From: JBQLZQ01 sp052168355
GTDB lineage: Bacteria; Pseudomonadota; Alphaproteobacteria; DSM-16000; Inquilinaceae
Assembly (NCBI GenBank): GCA_052168355.1
Contig: JBQLZQ010000089.1
Span: 1 to 64,000 of the forward strand
Reading direction: 5' to 3'
Length of the DNA stretch: 64,000 nucleotides
The position numbers and the translations under genes are program-made. Within the stretch, counting starts at the first letter, position 1. The number at the start of each line of letters is the position of its first letter. Shown here one piece after another: positions 9,471 to 18,287 of this stretch. A model generated the notes under the pieces. The model did no database searches, was not told where the DNA came from, and saw only the letters and a program-made list of their open reading frames with translations.

Positions 9471-9497
9471 AATATCAATCAATAATGGATTGATATT
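9471..9497. promoter_or_regulatory. Perfect 10-bp inverted repeat, probable LysR operator
   Basis: The arms AATATCAATC (9471-9480) and GATTGATATT (9488-9497) are perfectly complementary around the 7-base spacer AATAATG. The surrounding 50 bases are AT-rich in a GC-rich genome. It starts 29 bases upstream of the lysR start and ends 87 bases before the TRAP small permease. Dyads of this kind in divergent regions are the usual LysR recognition sites. The binding protein is inferred from position only. Confidence 0.7.
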
Positions 9498-9584
9498 GGA
9501 CAATCGCATCGCTTCGGGCTCTCATGACGGTCTTCGGGGTACGGGGACGGCTCTTGTGACATCAGTCCTCGGGAGGAGACCTGG

Positions 9585-10115
9585 TTGACGAACGGGGATG
9601 AGGCGGAAAAAAGAAATCGGCGGCCGGTCGATCTGGCCCTGCCGCTGCGTCTGATCGTCGGGATCGCCTTTCTTACGGTCGTTCTGCTGACACTGGCGCA
9701 GATTTTTTTCCGTTTTGTGCTCGACAGGCCGCTGATCTGGAGCGAGGAGCTTTCGCGGCTTCTCGTGGTGTGGATTACCTTTATCGGCGCAGTCGTTGTC
9801 TGCTGGGACGCACGCCATCTGAATGTCGACGTGGTCCTGACGGCGCTGCCCGCCCACATCCGAAAGGCCATCCGCTGGGTCAACGCGGTGCTTGCGATCG
9901 GGTTCTGCGCCATCCTGGTTTCACCGACGCTGCGGCTGGTGAAGATCGAGAATTTCGCCGAACTCGGCGCGCTTGAACTGCCCTCCGGGATCGTTCGTTT
10001 GCCGGTTGCCGTCGGCGCGATCCTGATGATCGTCGCGATCGCGCTTCGCCTGCTCTATCGACGGCCGCGGTTGGCGGTGGACGATCCGCATCTCGTGGAA
10101 AAGGACGCGATGTGA
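9585..10115 (+). CDS. TRAP transporter small permease (DctQ-like)
   Basis: A 176-residue membrane protein with the four-helix layout of DctQ subunits and the family signature FRFVLDRPLIWSEELSRLL in the second helix region, followed by WITFIGAVVVCWDARHLNVD. The start is TTG at 9585, placed by a strong GGGAGGAG ribosome-binding site 5-6 bases upstream. It is the first gene of a TRAP operon and is followed after 37 bases by the large permease. DctQ pairs with DctM in the inner membrane; its precise role is structural or accessory. Confidence 0.93.
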   Translation: MTNGDEAEKRNRRPVDLALPLRLIVGIAFLTVVLLTLAQIFFRFVLDRPLIWSEELSRLLVVWITFIGAVVVCWDARHLNVDVVLTALPAHIRKAIRWVNAVLAIGFCAILVSPTLRLVKIENFAELGALELPSGIVRLPVAVGAILMIVAIALRLLYRRPRLAVDDPHLVEKDAM

Positions 10116-10152
10116 GACCGGTGGCCGTGTCGCGTCGGCGTGCCCGGCAGCC

Positions 10153-11430
10153 ATGCTGACCTTCGGCATTCTGGCCCTTCTGATCGTGCTTCTATGCGCG
10201 GGGATGCCCCTGTTCTTCGCCATGGGCATCTCCTCGGCCGTCTATTTTTATGCCGCCGGCATCGATCTGGCGCTGCTGGCCCAGCGCATGACGGCGGCGG
10301 TGGACAGCTTTCTCATCCTGGCCATCCCCTTTTTCTACCTGGCCGGCGAGCTGATGAACGCCTGCCGCCTGACCGACCGGATCGTGGCCATGTCGAAAGC
10401 GTTCGTCGGCCACATCCATGGCGGTCTAGCCCAGGTCAACATCCTCGCCAGCATGCTGTTTTCCGGCATGTCGGGGTCGGCCACCGCCGACACCACGGCC
10501 CTGGGATCGGTGCTGATCCCGGCCATGAAAAAGGAGGGCTATCCGGCCCCCTTCAGCGCCGCGGTGACGGTGGCGTCGGCGATGGTCGGGCCGATCATCC
10601 CGCCCAGCGTGGCGCTGGTCATCTATGGGGCCTTGGCCAACGTGTCGATCGGGCGGCTTCTGTTGGCCGGCGTTGTTCCCGGACTGGTGATCATCGCCAC
10701 CCAGATGGTGTTCACCTATTTCGTGGCGCGGGCCAGGAGGTTCCCGCGCTATCCGCGCGCCGATCTTCGTACGGTGACGACGGCGACGCGGCAGGGTGCC
10801 GCCGCCCTTCTGTTTCCGGTGATCATCGTCGGCGGGATCATCAGCGGCATTTTCACACCGACCGAGGCGGCGGCGGTGGCCGTATTGTATGGCTTCCTGC
10901 TCAGCAAGTTCGTGTTTCGCAACGTGACCTGGCGTCAGCTCTGGGACGTGGTGCAGACCGTGAGCTGGGGATCGGTGCGGATTCTGGTGATCATTGCGGT
11001 GGCGTCGGCCTTCAGCTGGATCATGGTGCGCGAACAGGTGCCCCAAGCGATCGCCGTCGGGCTGTCGACGATCTCGGAAAACGGCCTTGTGGTGCTGTTC
11101 ATCATTCTCGTCATGCTGCTTCTGGTCGGTCTTTTCATGGTCGCATCTTCGGCCGAGATCGTGCTGACGCCGATCCTGGTGCCGGTCGTCGTCCAGTTCG
11201 GCGTGGACCCGGTGCATTTCGGCGTTCTGATGGTCTTTACGCTGATCATCGGCGGCGGCACACCGCCGGTGGGGGTTCTGCTGTTCATCGCCCAGGACAT
11301 CGCCGGCATCTCCTTCGGCAAGATGGTGCGGGCCATGATCCCTTTTTACATCCCGCTGTTCGCCGCGGTGGTGATCCTGGCCCTGTTCCCGCAGCTGACC
11401 CTGTTCCTGCCCAATCTCGTTTTCAACTGA
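10153..11430 (+). CDS. TRAP transporter large permease (DctM-like)
   Basis: A 425-residue DctM protein of usual length with about 12 hydrophobic segments. Signatures include MFSGMSGSATADTTALGSVLIP, here read in parts as FSGMSGSA and ADTTALGS, then GPIIPPSVALVIYG, IFTPTEAAAVAV and the late GVDPVHFGV and GGGTPPVGVLL. It forms the ion-coupled channel of the transporter. It lies between the small permease and a creatininase-like enzyme gene. It is related to the partial permease at the left edge, so the window carries two TRAP systems. Confidence 0.95.
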   Translation: MLTFGILALLIVLLCAGMPLFFAMGISSAVYFYAAGIDLALLAQRMTAAVDSFLILAIPFFYLAGELMNACRLTDRIVAMSKAFVGHIHGGLAQVNILASMLFSGMSGSATADTTALGSVLIPAMKKEGYPAPFSAAVTVASAMVGPIIPPSVALVIYGALANVSIGRLLLAGVVPGLVIIATQMVFTYFVARARRFPRYPRADLRTVTTATRQGAAALLFPVIIVGGIISGIFTPTEAAAVAVLYGFLLSKFVFRNVTWRQLWDVVQTVSWGSVRILVIIAVASAFSWIMVREQVPQAIAVGLSTISENGLVVLFIILVMLLLVGLFMVASSAEIVLTPILVPVVVQFGVDPVHFGVLMVFTLIIGGGTPPVGVLLFIAQDIAGISFGKMVRAMIPFYIPLFAAVVILALFPQLTLFLPNLVFN

Positions 11431-11443
11431 CCGCAGAGGTCCG

Positions 11444-12289
11444 ATGCCCTCGTCGCAGCCCTCGGAGACGCGCAAGCACCGGCTTTCGGACATGAGCTTT
11501 CTGGAGTTCCGTGCCCGCATGGCCGAGGATCCGGTCATCGTTCTGCCCCTCGGTTCCCAGGAGGAGCAGGGCCCGGCCTGTCCGATGGGCGACTACATGC
11601 TGACCGAGGTCATCGCCGACCGGGCGGCCGAGGCGGCCGGCGCCGTGGTCGCGCCGATCCTCCCCTTCGGCTATGCCGATTACTTTCGCCCCGTCGCGGG
11701 CGGGATCGCGCTGCGTCCCGAGACGTTCCGCATGGTGCTCGAGGACATGGTCGTGAACTTCCTCGACCACGGTCTGAACAGGATTTTGATCGTCAACGGG
11801 CACAGCGGCAACGCCGGACTGATCGACCAGACCCTGCGCGCGATCAAACGCGATCGCGGGGTTCTGGTGCCAGCCATCCATCTGTGGCGCAGTATCCCGC
11901 CCAAGATTTGGGCCGACATCCATGGCGACGATGCGGCCCGCGCGAAGGGCCATGGCGCCGACCCCCTGACGTCGGTCTACCGGCATCTGTTCCCGGACCT
12001 GATGCGCCCCGATCTGGCCGAGGCCCCCGGGGAGAAGGGGGCGATGCTGGGGCTGCCGACCACGGGGTTGGGGGCCGTATCCTTCCAGGGCGTCGATGTC
12101 GCCCTGGCCGTCGACGTGACCGATCGTTGCGGCAACGGCATTACCGATGGCGATCCGGCCCTGGCCTCGGCCGACAAGGGCGAGCGGATCGTCGATCACC
12201 TCGTCGCCTGGTGCGCCGCGTTCATCCGGCATCTCCAAGGCGCCGAAACCAGAGTGAAGACCGCGAAAAACAAAGGAGATCAGATATGA
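11444..12289 (+). CDS. Creatininase-family amidohydrolase with altered metal ligands
   Basis: A 281-residue protein of the creatininase family, metal enzymes that open cyclic amides or act on related bonds. The motif VLPLGSQEEQGP (residues 33-44) matches the usual GSxEQHGP, but Gln42 stands where a His ligand is expected. Asp50 (MGDYML) and the NGHSGN motif are kept. The usual HAGExETS reads HGADPLTS, with Asp in place of Glu. Metal binding may therefore be changed. The gene lies between the TRAP permease and binding-protein genes, and its stop overlaps the dctP start in an ATGA. A role in hydrolysing the imported compound is inference. Confidence 0.82.
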   Translation: MPSSQPSETRKHRLSDMSFLEFRARMAEDPVIVLPLGSQEEQGPACPMGDYMLTEVIADRAAEAAGAVVAPILPFGYADYFRPVAGGIALRPETFRMVLEDMVVNFLDHGLNRILIVNGHSGNAGLIDQTLRAIKRDRGVLVPAIHLWRSIPPKIWADIHGDDAARAKGHGADPLTSVYRHLFPDLMRPDLAEAPGEKGAMLGLPTTGLGAVSFQGVDVALAVDVTDRCGNGITDGDPALASADKGERIVDHLVAWCAAFIRHLQGAETRVKTAKNKGDQI

Positions 12290-13257
12290 CTCGTACAGGG
12301 AAAATGCTCGGCTTGGCCGTCGCCGGGGGCCTGCTGTTGGGTCCTCTCGCCGCGGCGGCGGAGGAAATCCGCTTCGGTCTGTGGGCGACCCAGGGCGAGG
12401 CGCAATATGAGGGCGCGCTGGAGTTCAAGCGTGTTGTCGAGGCCGGCTCCGATCATACGGTCACGATCTATCCGGGCAACCAGCTTGGCACCCCCCGTGA
12501 GATGATCGCCCAGCTTGCGCTTGGCACCACCCAGGTCATGGCCAGCGGCGATCCCGGCATCAAGGAGATCGAATACCTCGCCCTGCCTTACCTCATGAAG
12601 GATATGGCCAACTACAAGGCGGTGATCGAAAGCGACATCGGCGCCAAGTGGAACGACAAGCTGATCAACGAGCGGCAGATCCGGCTGCTCGGGTTCATGC
12701 CCCGCAATCCGCGCCAGATCAGCGCCAATGTCGTGATCGATTCGATGGCCGATCTGAAGGGGCTCAAGCTGCGGGCGCCGGAACGGGACTACTATGTCGA
12801 ATCTCTCGCCGCCCTGGGCGCCAATCCCACGCCGATGGCCTTCAAGGAGGTCTACACGGCCCTTCAGACCGGCGTCGTGGACGGCCAGGAGAACCCGATC
12901 GAAACCATCTACGCCCAGAAATTCTATGAGGTTCAGGCCGGCGTGGCGATGGTCGACTATATCGTCAAACCGGCCTACGTCATGATCAGCGAAGCCTTCT
13001 GGAGCACGCTGAGCGAGGACGAAAGGTTACTTATGGTGGAGGCCAACGCCGCCTCCACGGCCAAGATCGAGGAGCTTTTGCCCCAGCAGCAGGAGGGGTA
13101 TATCGCTGAAATGGAAGCGGCCGGCGTGACCGTGACCTATCCCGACAGGGCCGAGTTCATCGCCGCCACGCAGCCCGTCCGCGACAAGCTGGGCACCGAA
13201 GTCTGGGGCGAAGCGGACTATGCGACGATCACCCAAATGGGCCAGCAGGACTTCTGA
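12286..13257 (+). CDS. TRAP transporter substrate-binding protein (DctP-like)
   Basis: A 323-residue periplasmic solute receptor. A signal peptide spans about residues 1-25 (a basic start, then GLAVAGGLLLGPLAAAAEE). The DctP family patterns are ALEFKRVVE, YPGNQLGTPREMI and the central KLRAPERDYYVES, followed by PMAFKEVYTALQTGVVDGQE, where the conserved Arg normally holds a carboxylate. The ATG at 12286 has AAAGGAG 8 bases upstream and overlaps the creatininase-like stop by 4 bases. It delivers substrate to the DctQM pair encoded just upstream. Confidence 0.95.
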   Translation: MTRTGKMLGLAVAGGLLLGPLAAAAEEIRFGLWATQGEAQYEGALEFKRVVEAGSDHTVTIYPGNQLGTPREMIAQLALGTTQVMASGDPGIKEIEYLALPYLMKDMANYKAVIESDIGAKWNDKLINERQIRLLGFMPRNPRQISANVVIDSMADLKGLKLRAPERDYYVESLAALGANPTPMAFKEVYTALQTGVVDGQENPIETIYAQKFYEVQAGVAMVDYIVKPAYVMISEAFWSTLSEDERLLMVEANAASTAKIEELLPQQQEGYIAEMEAAGVTVTYPDRAEFIAATQPVRDKLGTEVWGEADYATITQMGQQDF

Positions 13258-13349
13258 TCCGATCGATCCAACCGGCGGCGGGCGCTCAGGGGCGTCCGCC
13301 GCTTTCACGTCGATCCTCCGCAAACCTCCGACAGGTTTCTCCGACCGCC

Positions 13350-14570
13350 ATGACCTCCGCAGTCCCCGATCTCCGCGCCGATATCGACACGCTCGTGAAG
13401 GGGATCGAAGACGATCTCGTGCGCGTGCGTCGACATCTGCACGCCCATCCCGAACTCGGTTTCCAGGAGCACGAGACGGCGTCGCTCGTGGCCGGATGGC
13501 TTTCGGAACGCGGCATTGAGCGGCGCACGGCGATCGGCAAGACCGGCGTGGTGGGCCTGATCAACCCCGGCGGGTCGGGCCCGACCATCGGCATTCGCGC
13601 CGATATGGACGCTCTGCCGATCACCGAGCAGACCGGCCTGGACTACGCGTCGATCCATCCCGGCGTGATGCATGCCTGCGGCCACGACGCCCACACCACC
13701 ATCGGGCTGGGTGTTGCCGATGTCCTGCAACGGTGCGCCCGGGGGTCCGACGGGCGATTTCTTCTGGTGTTCCAGCCGGCCGAAGAAGGGCTTGGCGGGG
13801 CGCGGGCCATGCTCGACGATGGATTGTTCGACTGGGTGCGGCCCGACCGGATGCTGGGCTTCCACAATTGGCCGCCCTTGCCGGCCGGGCAGGTGGGTTG
13901 GCACCCCACGGTGGCGTTCTCCTCGTCCGATTTGTTCGATGTCGAGATCGAAGGCGTATCGGGTCATGGCGCGCACCCGCATCTGGCCGTCGATCCGATC
14001 GTCGCCGCCGCGGCCTTCATTACCCAGATCCAGACCATCGTCAGCCGCGAGATCGCGCCGATCGAACCCGTCGTCCTCACCGTCGGCCAGATTCAAGGCG
14101 GCACCGCACGCAACCAGATTCCAGACAGGGTCGTGCTCAAAGGGTCGTATCGCACCCAGTCCGAGAGCGGGCGCCAGGCCGTGGGCGATGCGTTGCGGCG
14201 TGTGGCCGAAGGCGTCGGCATGGCTCAGCGGGCCCGCTGTACGGTCACGTTCCACCGTGGCGTGCCGCCGGTCGTGAACGATGGGCAGACACTGCACACC
14301 GTTCTGGGCACGGTGCGCGGCGCCGTTGGCGAAGACAATGTGATCGAGATACCGCAAGGGTCGATGGGCAGCGAGGATTTCGCCGAGTTCGCGACCCGCG
14401 TTCCCAGCGCGCATCTGCGTATCGGCTCCGGGCTCCCCGGCTACGACACCATGCTGCACCGGAGCAATTTTACTATCGATGAACGGGCGCTGTCGGTGGG
14501 CGTGCGGGTGCTGGCGCTATGCGCCCTCGATCTGGCCAAGTCGATTGACGGTACGATAGAGGCCGGCTGA
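13350..14570 (+). CDS. M20-family amidohydrolase (hippurate hydrolase type)
   Basis: A 406-residue member of the M20D group, cytoplasmic metal enzymes that cleave N-acyl amino acids, hippurate or related amides. The metal ligands are present: HACGHDAHTT near residue 108, the Glu pair in QPAEEGLGG, the dimerisation-domain HGAHPHLAVDP and the late GSEDFAEF. It follows the TRAP binding protein by 92 bases on the same strand and is probably the last gene of that operon. With the creatininase-like enzyme it suggests an amide-containing TRAP substrate (inference). Confidence 0.92.
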   Translation: MTSAVPDLRADIDTLVKGIEDDLVRVRRHLHAHPELGFQEHETASLVAGWLSERGIERRTAIGKTGVVGLINPGGSGPTIGIRADMDALPITEQTGLDYASIHPGVMHACGHDAHTTIGLGVADVLQRCARGSDGRFLLVFQPAEEGLGGARAMLDDGLFDWVRPDRMLGFHNWPPLPAGQVGWHPTVAFSSSDLFDVEIEGVSGHGAHPHLAVDPIVAAAAFITQIQTIVSREIAPIEPVVLTVGQIQGGTARNQIPDRVVLKGSYRTQSESGRQAVGDALRRVAEGVGMAQRARCTVTFHRGVPPVVNDGQTLHTVLGTVRGAVGEDNVIEIPQGSMGSEDFAEFATRVPSAHLRIGSGLPGYDTMLHRSNFTIDERALSVGVRVLALCALDLAKSIDGTIEAG

Positions 14571-14597
14571 TTGCTGCCAGGGGCCGTGGCTGGTCTC

Positions 14598-15134
<537 letters not shown>

Positions 15135-15157
15135 GATACTGTCCTTGATCTCTGACA

Positions 15158-15625
15158 TCAGTCGGCGGCGTCGGCGGCAACCGAAAGCCGAACGATGTGG
15201 TCCGGTTCGGCCGGCGGTTCGCCAAGGGCGATGGCGTCGACATGTTCCATCCCGTCGCTCACCCGACCCCAAACCGTATATTGCCGATCCAGGAACCGGG
15301 CCGGCGCGAAGCAGATAAAGAACTGGCTGTCGGCGCTGTTGGGGTCCTGCGTTCGGGCCATGCCGACGGCCCCGCGCTCGAATGGCTCGTCGGAAAACTC
15401 CGCCTCGATCTTCCGTCCCGACCCGCCGGTGCCCGTGCCGGTGGGATCGCCGGTCTGGGCCATAAAGCCCTCGATGACCCGGTGAAACACGATGCCGTCG
15501 TAAAACCCCTCCCGCGCCAGTTCCTTGATCCGCTGCACATGTTTGGGCGCGCGGTCGGGCAGAAGGTCGATAACCACCCGTCCCTGTTCGAGATCCAGGT
15601 GAAGCTGGTTTTCGCTGTCGGCCAT
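15158..15625 (-). CDS. Cytoplasmic cyclophilin-type peptidyl-prolyl isomerase
   Basis: A 155-residue cyclophilin without a signal peptide. It catalyses cis-trans isomerisation at proline. The active-site segment FHRVIEGFMAQTGDPTGTG with its catalytic Arg and the QFFICFAP segment are present. The start is placed at ATG 15625, beginning MADSENQLH, with AAGGA about 12 bases upstream; the frame continues further upstream, but that part does not resemble a cyclophilin. It is close to the secreted copy downstream in both length and sequence. Confidence 0.92.
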   Translation of the reverse strand: MADSENQLHLDLEQGRVVIDLLPDRAPKHVQRIKELAREGFYDGIVFHRVIEGFMAQTGDPTGTGTGGSGRKIEAEFSDEPFERGAVGMARTQDPNSADSQFFICFAPARFLDRQYTVWGRVSDGMEHVDAIALGEPPAEPDHIVRLSVAADAAD

Positions 15626-15786
15626 GGCGGAACGGTCCTTGGAACGGTTGGCATGCGGGGTTGGGACGGGATGGCCGCACAGAACCACAGGATGCCCGCC
15701 CCGTCCAGACCGCATGGTCAAAACCCACGGTTAAAACGCGGGGGCGGACCGCATACTTTTGCGGCATGACCTGCTAAGCTTGTCAT

Positions 15787-16557
15787 ATGAGTGTCTTGTC
15801 CGATATCGAGGGCGACCCCGCGCCGGCGTCCGGGCGGCGCGGCCGCCTGTCCAATCTGGTCAGCGCCAGCCTGCTGGACCGCATGCGCGCGGGCACGCTG
15901 AAGCCTGGCGACGTTCTACCGGCCGAAGCCGACCTGTCGCGGGAATTCGGGGTCAGCCGGCCGGTGGTGCGGGAGGCGCTGGGCCAACTGGCCGGGTTGG
16001 ACGTGGTTCAGATCCGGCATGGTAAGCAGGCCACGGTCAAGACGCTGTCCGCCGAACCGTTGGAAACCTTCTTCCGTCTGGCCCTGACGCCGGGCACCGC
16101 CGGCCTGCCCGACGCCATCGCCGTACGCCGCGGTCTGGAGGTGGAGATCGCGGCCCTGGCCGCCTCACACGCGACCGGACCGCAGCTTGCCGCCCTGGCC
16201 GCCACCGTGGCCGAAATGGAAGCCCAGATCCGCACGGTCGACCCTTGGGTCGAGGCCGATCTCCGCTTTCACCGTACCCTGGTCGCCGCATCGGGCAATC
16301 GGCTCATGGCCCTGATGGTCGAGGCCCTGGGATCGACGATCCGCGAAAGCATGCGGCTGCTCAAGGTGCGCCGCGACCTGCAGACCGTGCGCCGGTCGCT
16401 GGTCCATCATCAAAAGGTGCTGGCCGCGTTGAAGCGCCGCGATCCCATTGCCGCCCGAACCGCGATGGCCGGCCATTTCGACGAGGTCGATCGCATGGTC
16501 GCCGAGTTGCTGGCCGAAGAGGAGGGCGCGGGCGGCTCAGACCACACCGGCGCGTAG
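15787..16557 (+). CDS. GntR-family regulator, FadR subfamily (FCD domain)
   Basis: A 256-residue regulator with an N-terminal winged helix (residues about 20-85: LKPGDVLPAEADLSREFGVSR, shown here up to its recognition helix) and an all-helical FCD effector domain with metal-binding-type residues in DLRFHRTLVAASGN. FadR-type GntR proteins usually repress sugar-acid, amino-acid or fatty-acid genes and release DNA on binding a small acid. It diverges from the cyclophilin pair. Its 3' end overlaps the convergent tetR gene by 21 bases. Its target is not evident from its neighbours. Confidence 0.92.
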   Translation: MSVLSDIEGDPAPASGRRGRLSNLVSASLLDRMRAGTLKPGDVLPAEADLSREFGVSRPVVREALGQLAGLDVVQIRHGKQATVKTLSAEPLETFFRLALTPGTAGLPDAIAVRRGLEVEIAALAASHATGPQLAALAATVAEMEAQIRTVDPWVEADLRFHRTLVAASGNRLMALMVEALGSTIRESMRLLKVRRDLQTVRRSLVHHQKVLAALKRRDPIAARTAMAGHFDEVDRMVAELLAEEEGAGGSDHTGA

Positions 16558-17127
16558 GCCGGCGATCAGCAGATGGATTACCGCCCGGGACTCGGCTTCA
16601 ACGCGGTCCCCCGGGACGGTCTGAACGAAATGGGGATGGTGGAAGCGGATAGTTGCGTGGAGCACCGCCCAGGCCGCCGCGTCCGGATCCGCCACCTGAA
16701 ACATGCCCTGGGCGACACCGTCGGTGACGATCCGGACAAGCTGGCGATGCATCGTTGCGACGTGGCCGTCGACCACGACCCTTGCGTCCTGGGCAATGGC
16801 GTCGTAGGTCGCGAACAGTTCCGGGTCGTTGGCGATTTTCCGGCGCTTTGCCGCGACCAATGTCCGCAGCCAGGTTTCCAGCCGGGTATCGGCCGGCCCC
16901 TCTTGATCGGCGATGGCCTCCAGCGGGTCCGATATGGTCTTCAGCCAGCGTTCGGCCACCGCGTCCCGCAGCGCCGCCTTGCTGGCGACATGACGGTAGA
17001 CGTTGGCGTGGCTCATGCCCAATGCCCGCGCGACATCGACAACGGTCATCTTGGCGGGCCCGTGGCGACGCAACAGGTCTTCCGCCGCGTCGAGGATCTG
17101 CTCATGGGTGATCGGGGTCTTGGCCAT
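16537..17127 (-). CDS. TetR-family transcriptional regulator
   Basis: A 196-residue TetR regulator. The helix-turn-helix is at about residues 25-50 (TVVDVARALGMSHANVYRHV), and the C-terminal half is a variable helical ligand domain. The ATG at 17127 has AAGGAGG just upstream. It starts 7 bases after the aldo-keto reductase stop on the same strand, so the two are almost certainly co-transcribed. The strong palindrome upstream of the reductase is the obvious operator. It probably controls the reductase, itself and perhaps the divergent LysE-type exporter. Confidence 0.92.
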   Translation of the reverse strand: MAKTPITHEQILDAAEDLLRRHGPAKMTVVDVARALGMSHANVYRHVASKAALRDAVAERWLKTISDPLEAIADQEGPADTRLETWLRTLVAAKRRKIANDPELFATYDAIAQDARVVVDGHVATMHRQLVRIVTDGVAQGMFQVADPDAAAWAVLHATIRFHHPHFVQTVPGDRVEAESRAVIHLLIAGLRAGVV

Positions 17128-17134
17128 CCCCTCC

Positions 17135-18139
17135 TTATCGGGCCGGCGACCGCTCGCTGTCCAGCAGCGCCATCTGCGGCGTCGGGTAGCGGTCGCCGGC
17201 GACGGCGGCGGGCGGGACCGCCGCCTCGATCGCCGCCAAGTCGCGTTCGCCGAGCCGCAGATCCACGGCACCAAGGGCTTCGGCCAGCCGATCCCGCCGG
17301 CGGGCGCCGATCAGCGGGATGACATCGTCGCCGCGATGCAGGGCCCAGGCGATGGCCAGTTGGGCCGGCGTGGCGCCGCGCTCCACGGCCAGCGCCCGCA
17401 GGGCCCCGACCAAAGCCAGGTTCTTCTGGAGGTTCTGACCGATGAAGCGTGGCGAATGGGCGCGGAAATCGCCGGCATCCGTCGGTCCGGCGGCGGGTGT
17501 CCGGCCGCTCAGCAGGCCCCGCGACAGAACCCCGTAGGCCGTGACGCCGATGCCCAGCGAGCGCACCGTGGGCAGGATCTCCGCCTCGATGCCACGGGTC
17601 ATCAGCGAATACTCGATCTGCAGCGCGGCGATGGGATGGACCGCGTGGGCCCGGCGAATGGTTTGCGCGCCGGCTTCGGAAAGACCGATATGACGGACAT
17701 GCCCGGCGGCGACCATGTCGGCGATCGCGCCCACCGTGTCCTCGATCGGAACGGCGGGATCGACCCGGGCCGGCTGGTAGAGATCGATGTAATCGACACC
17801 CAGCCGGCGCAGGGAATAGGCAAGGGACGCCTTGACTGCGGCGGGCCGGCCGTCGAAACCGAGAAAGGCGCCGGATGGGTCCCGCTGGGCGCCGAATTTG
17901 ACGGCGATGAAAAGCCGGTCGCGGCGGCCGCGCACGGCCTCGCTCAGCAGCATCTCATTGTGCCCCATGCCGTAGAAGTCGCCGGTATCCAGAAGGGTAA
18001 CGCCGGCCTCGATGGCGGCATCGAGAGTGGCAAGGCTTTCGGCCCGGTCGGCCGGACCGTAGAAGTCCGACATGCCCATGCAGCCGAGGCCCAGAGCCGA
18101 AACCGCCGGACCATTCCTTCCAAGCGTGCGCGTGTGCAT
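17135..18139 (-). CDS. Aldo/keto reductase
   Basis: A 334-residue AKR-family NADPH-dependent reductase of the YghZ/AKR11-13-like type. The family features are GLGCMGMSDFYG, the catalytic Asp and Tyr in DTGDFYGMG, the catalytic Lys in AVKFGAQ, a His/Arg-rich HVRHIGLSE and the cofactor motif VIPLIGARRRDRLAEAL. ATG 18139 is used because the homology begins there (MHTRTLGRNG); the frame extends upstream into the operator region. It reduces aldehydes or ketones, substrate unknown. Coupling to a TetR regulator suggests induction by a reactive or toxic compound (inference). Confidence 0.92.
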   Translation of the reverse strand: MHTRTLGRNGPAVSALGLGCMGMSDFYGPADRAESLATLDAAIEAGVTLLDTGDFYGMGHNEMLLSEAVRGRRDRLFIAVKFGAQRDPSGAFLGFDGRPAAVKASLAYSLRRLGVDYIDLYQPARVDPAVPIEDTVGAIADMVAAGHVRHIGLSEAGAQTIRRAHAVHPIAALQIEYSLMTRGIEAEILPTVRSLGIGVTAYGVLSRGLLSGRTPAAGPTDAGDFRAHSPRFIGQNLQKNLALVGALRALAVERGATPAQLAIAWALHRGDDVIPLIGARRRDRLAEALGAVDLRLGERDLAAIEAAVPPAAVAGDRYPTPQMALLDSERSPAR

Positions 18140-18163
18140 TTCCAATTCCCCATCCTGAATGAT

Positions 18164-18198
18164 GAATGACAAAATACATATTATGTTATTTGTCATTC
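18164..18198. promoter_or_regulatory. 35-base near-palindrome, probable TetR operator
   Basis: Two 17-base arms (18164-18180 and 18182-18198) match at 15 of 17 positions around one central base. The outer GAATGACAAA / TTTGTCATTC arms are perfect. It lies 25 bases upstream of the aldo-keto reductase start and 90 bases upstream of the lysE-like start, and is AT-rich. Its size fits a TetR operator bound by one or two dimers. The binding protein, the TetR product at 16537-17127, is inferred from synteny. Confidence 0.75.
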
Positions 18199-18287
18199 TT
18201 GCAAGATGCGACGTGCAGGAAACTGGCGGCCGTCGAACCTGGTCATCTTGCCGGTGTATCGGACAGCCTCTAGACTGGCCGCATATC

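Noticed and set aside
15766..15786. Inverted repeat ATGAC-N11-GTCAT next to the gntR start
   Set aside because: The arms are only 5 bases long and abut the start codon; such repeats occur often by chance and it does not match a known FadR-type site well.
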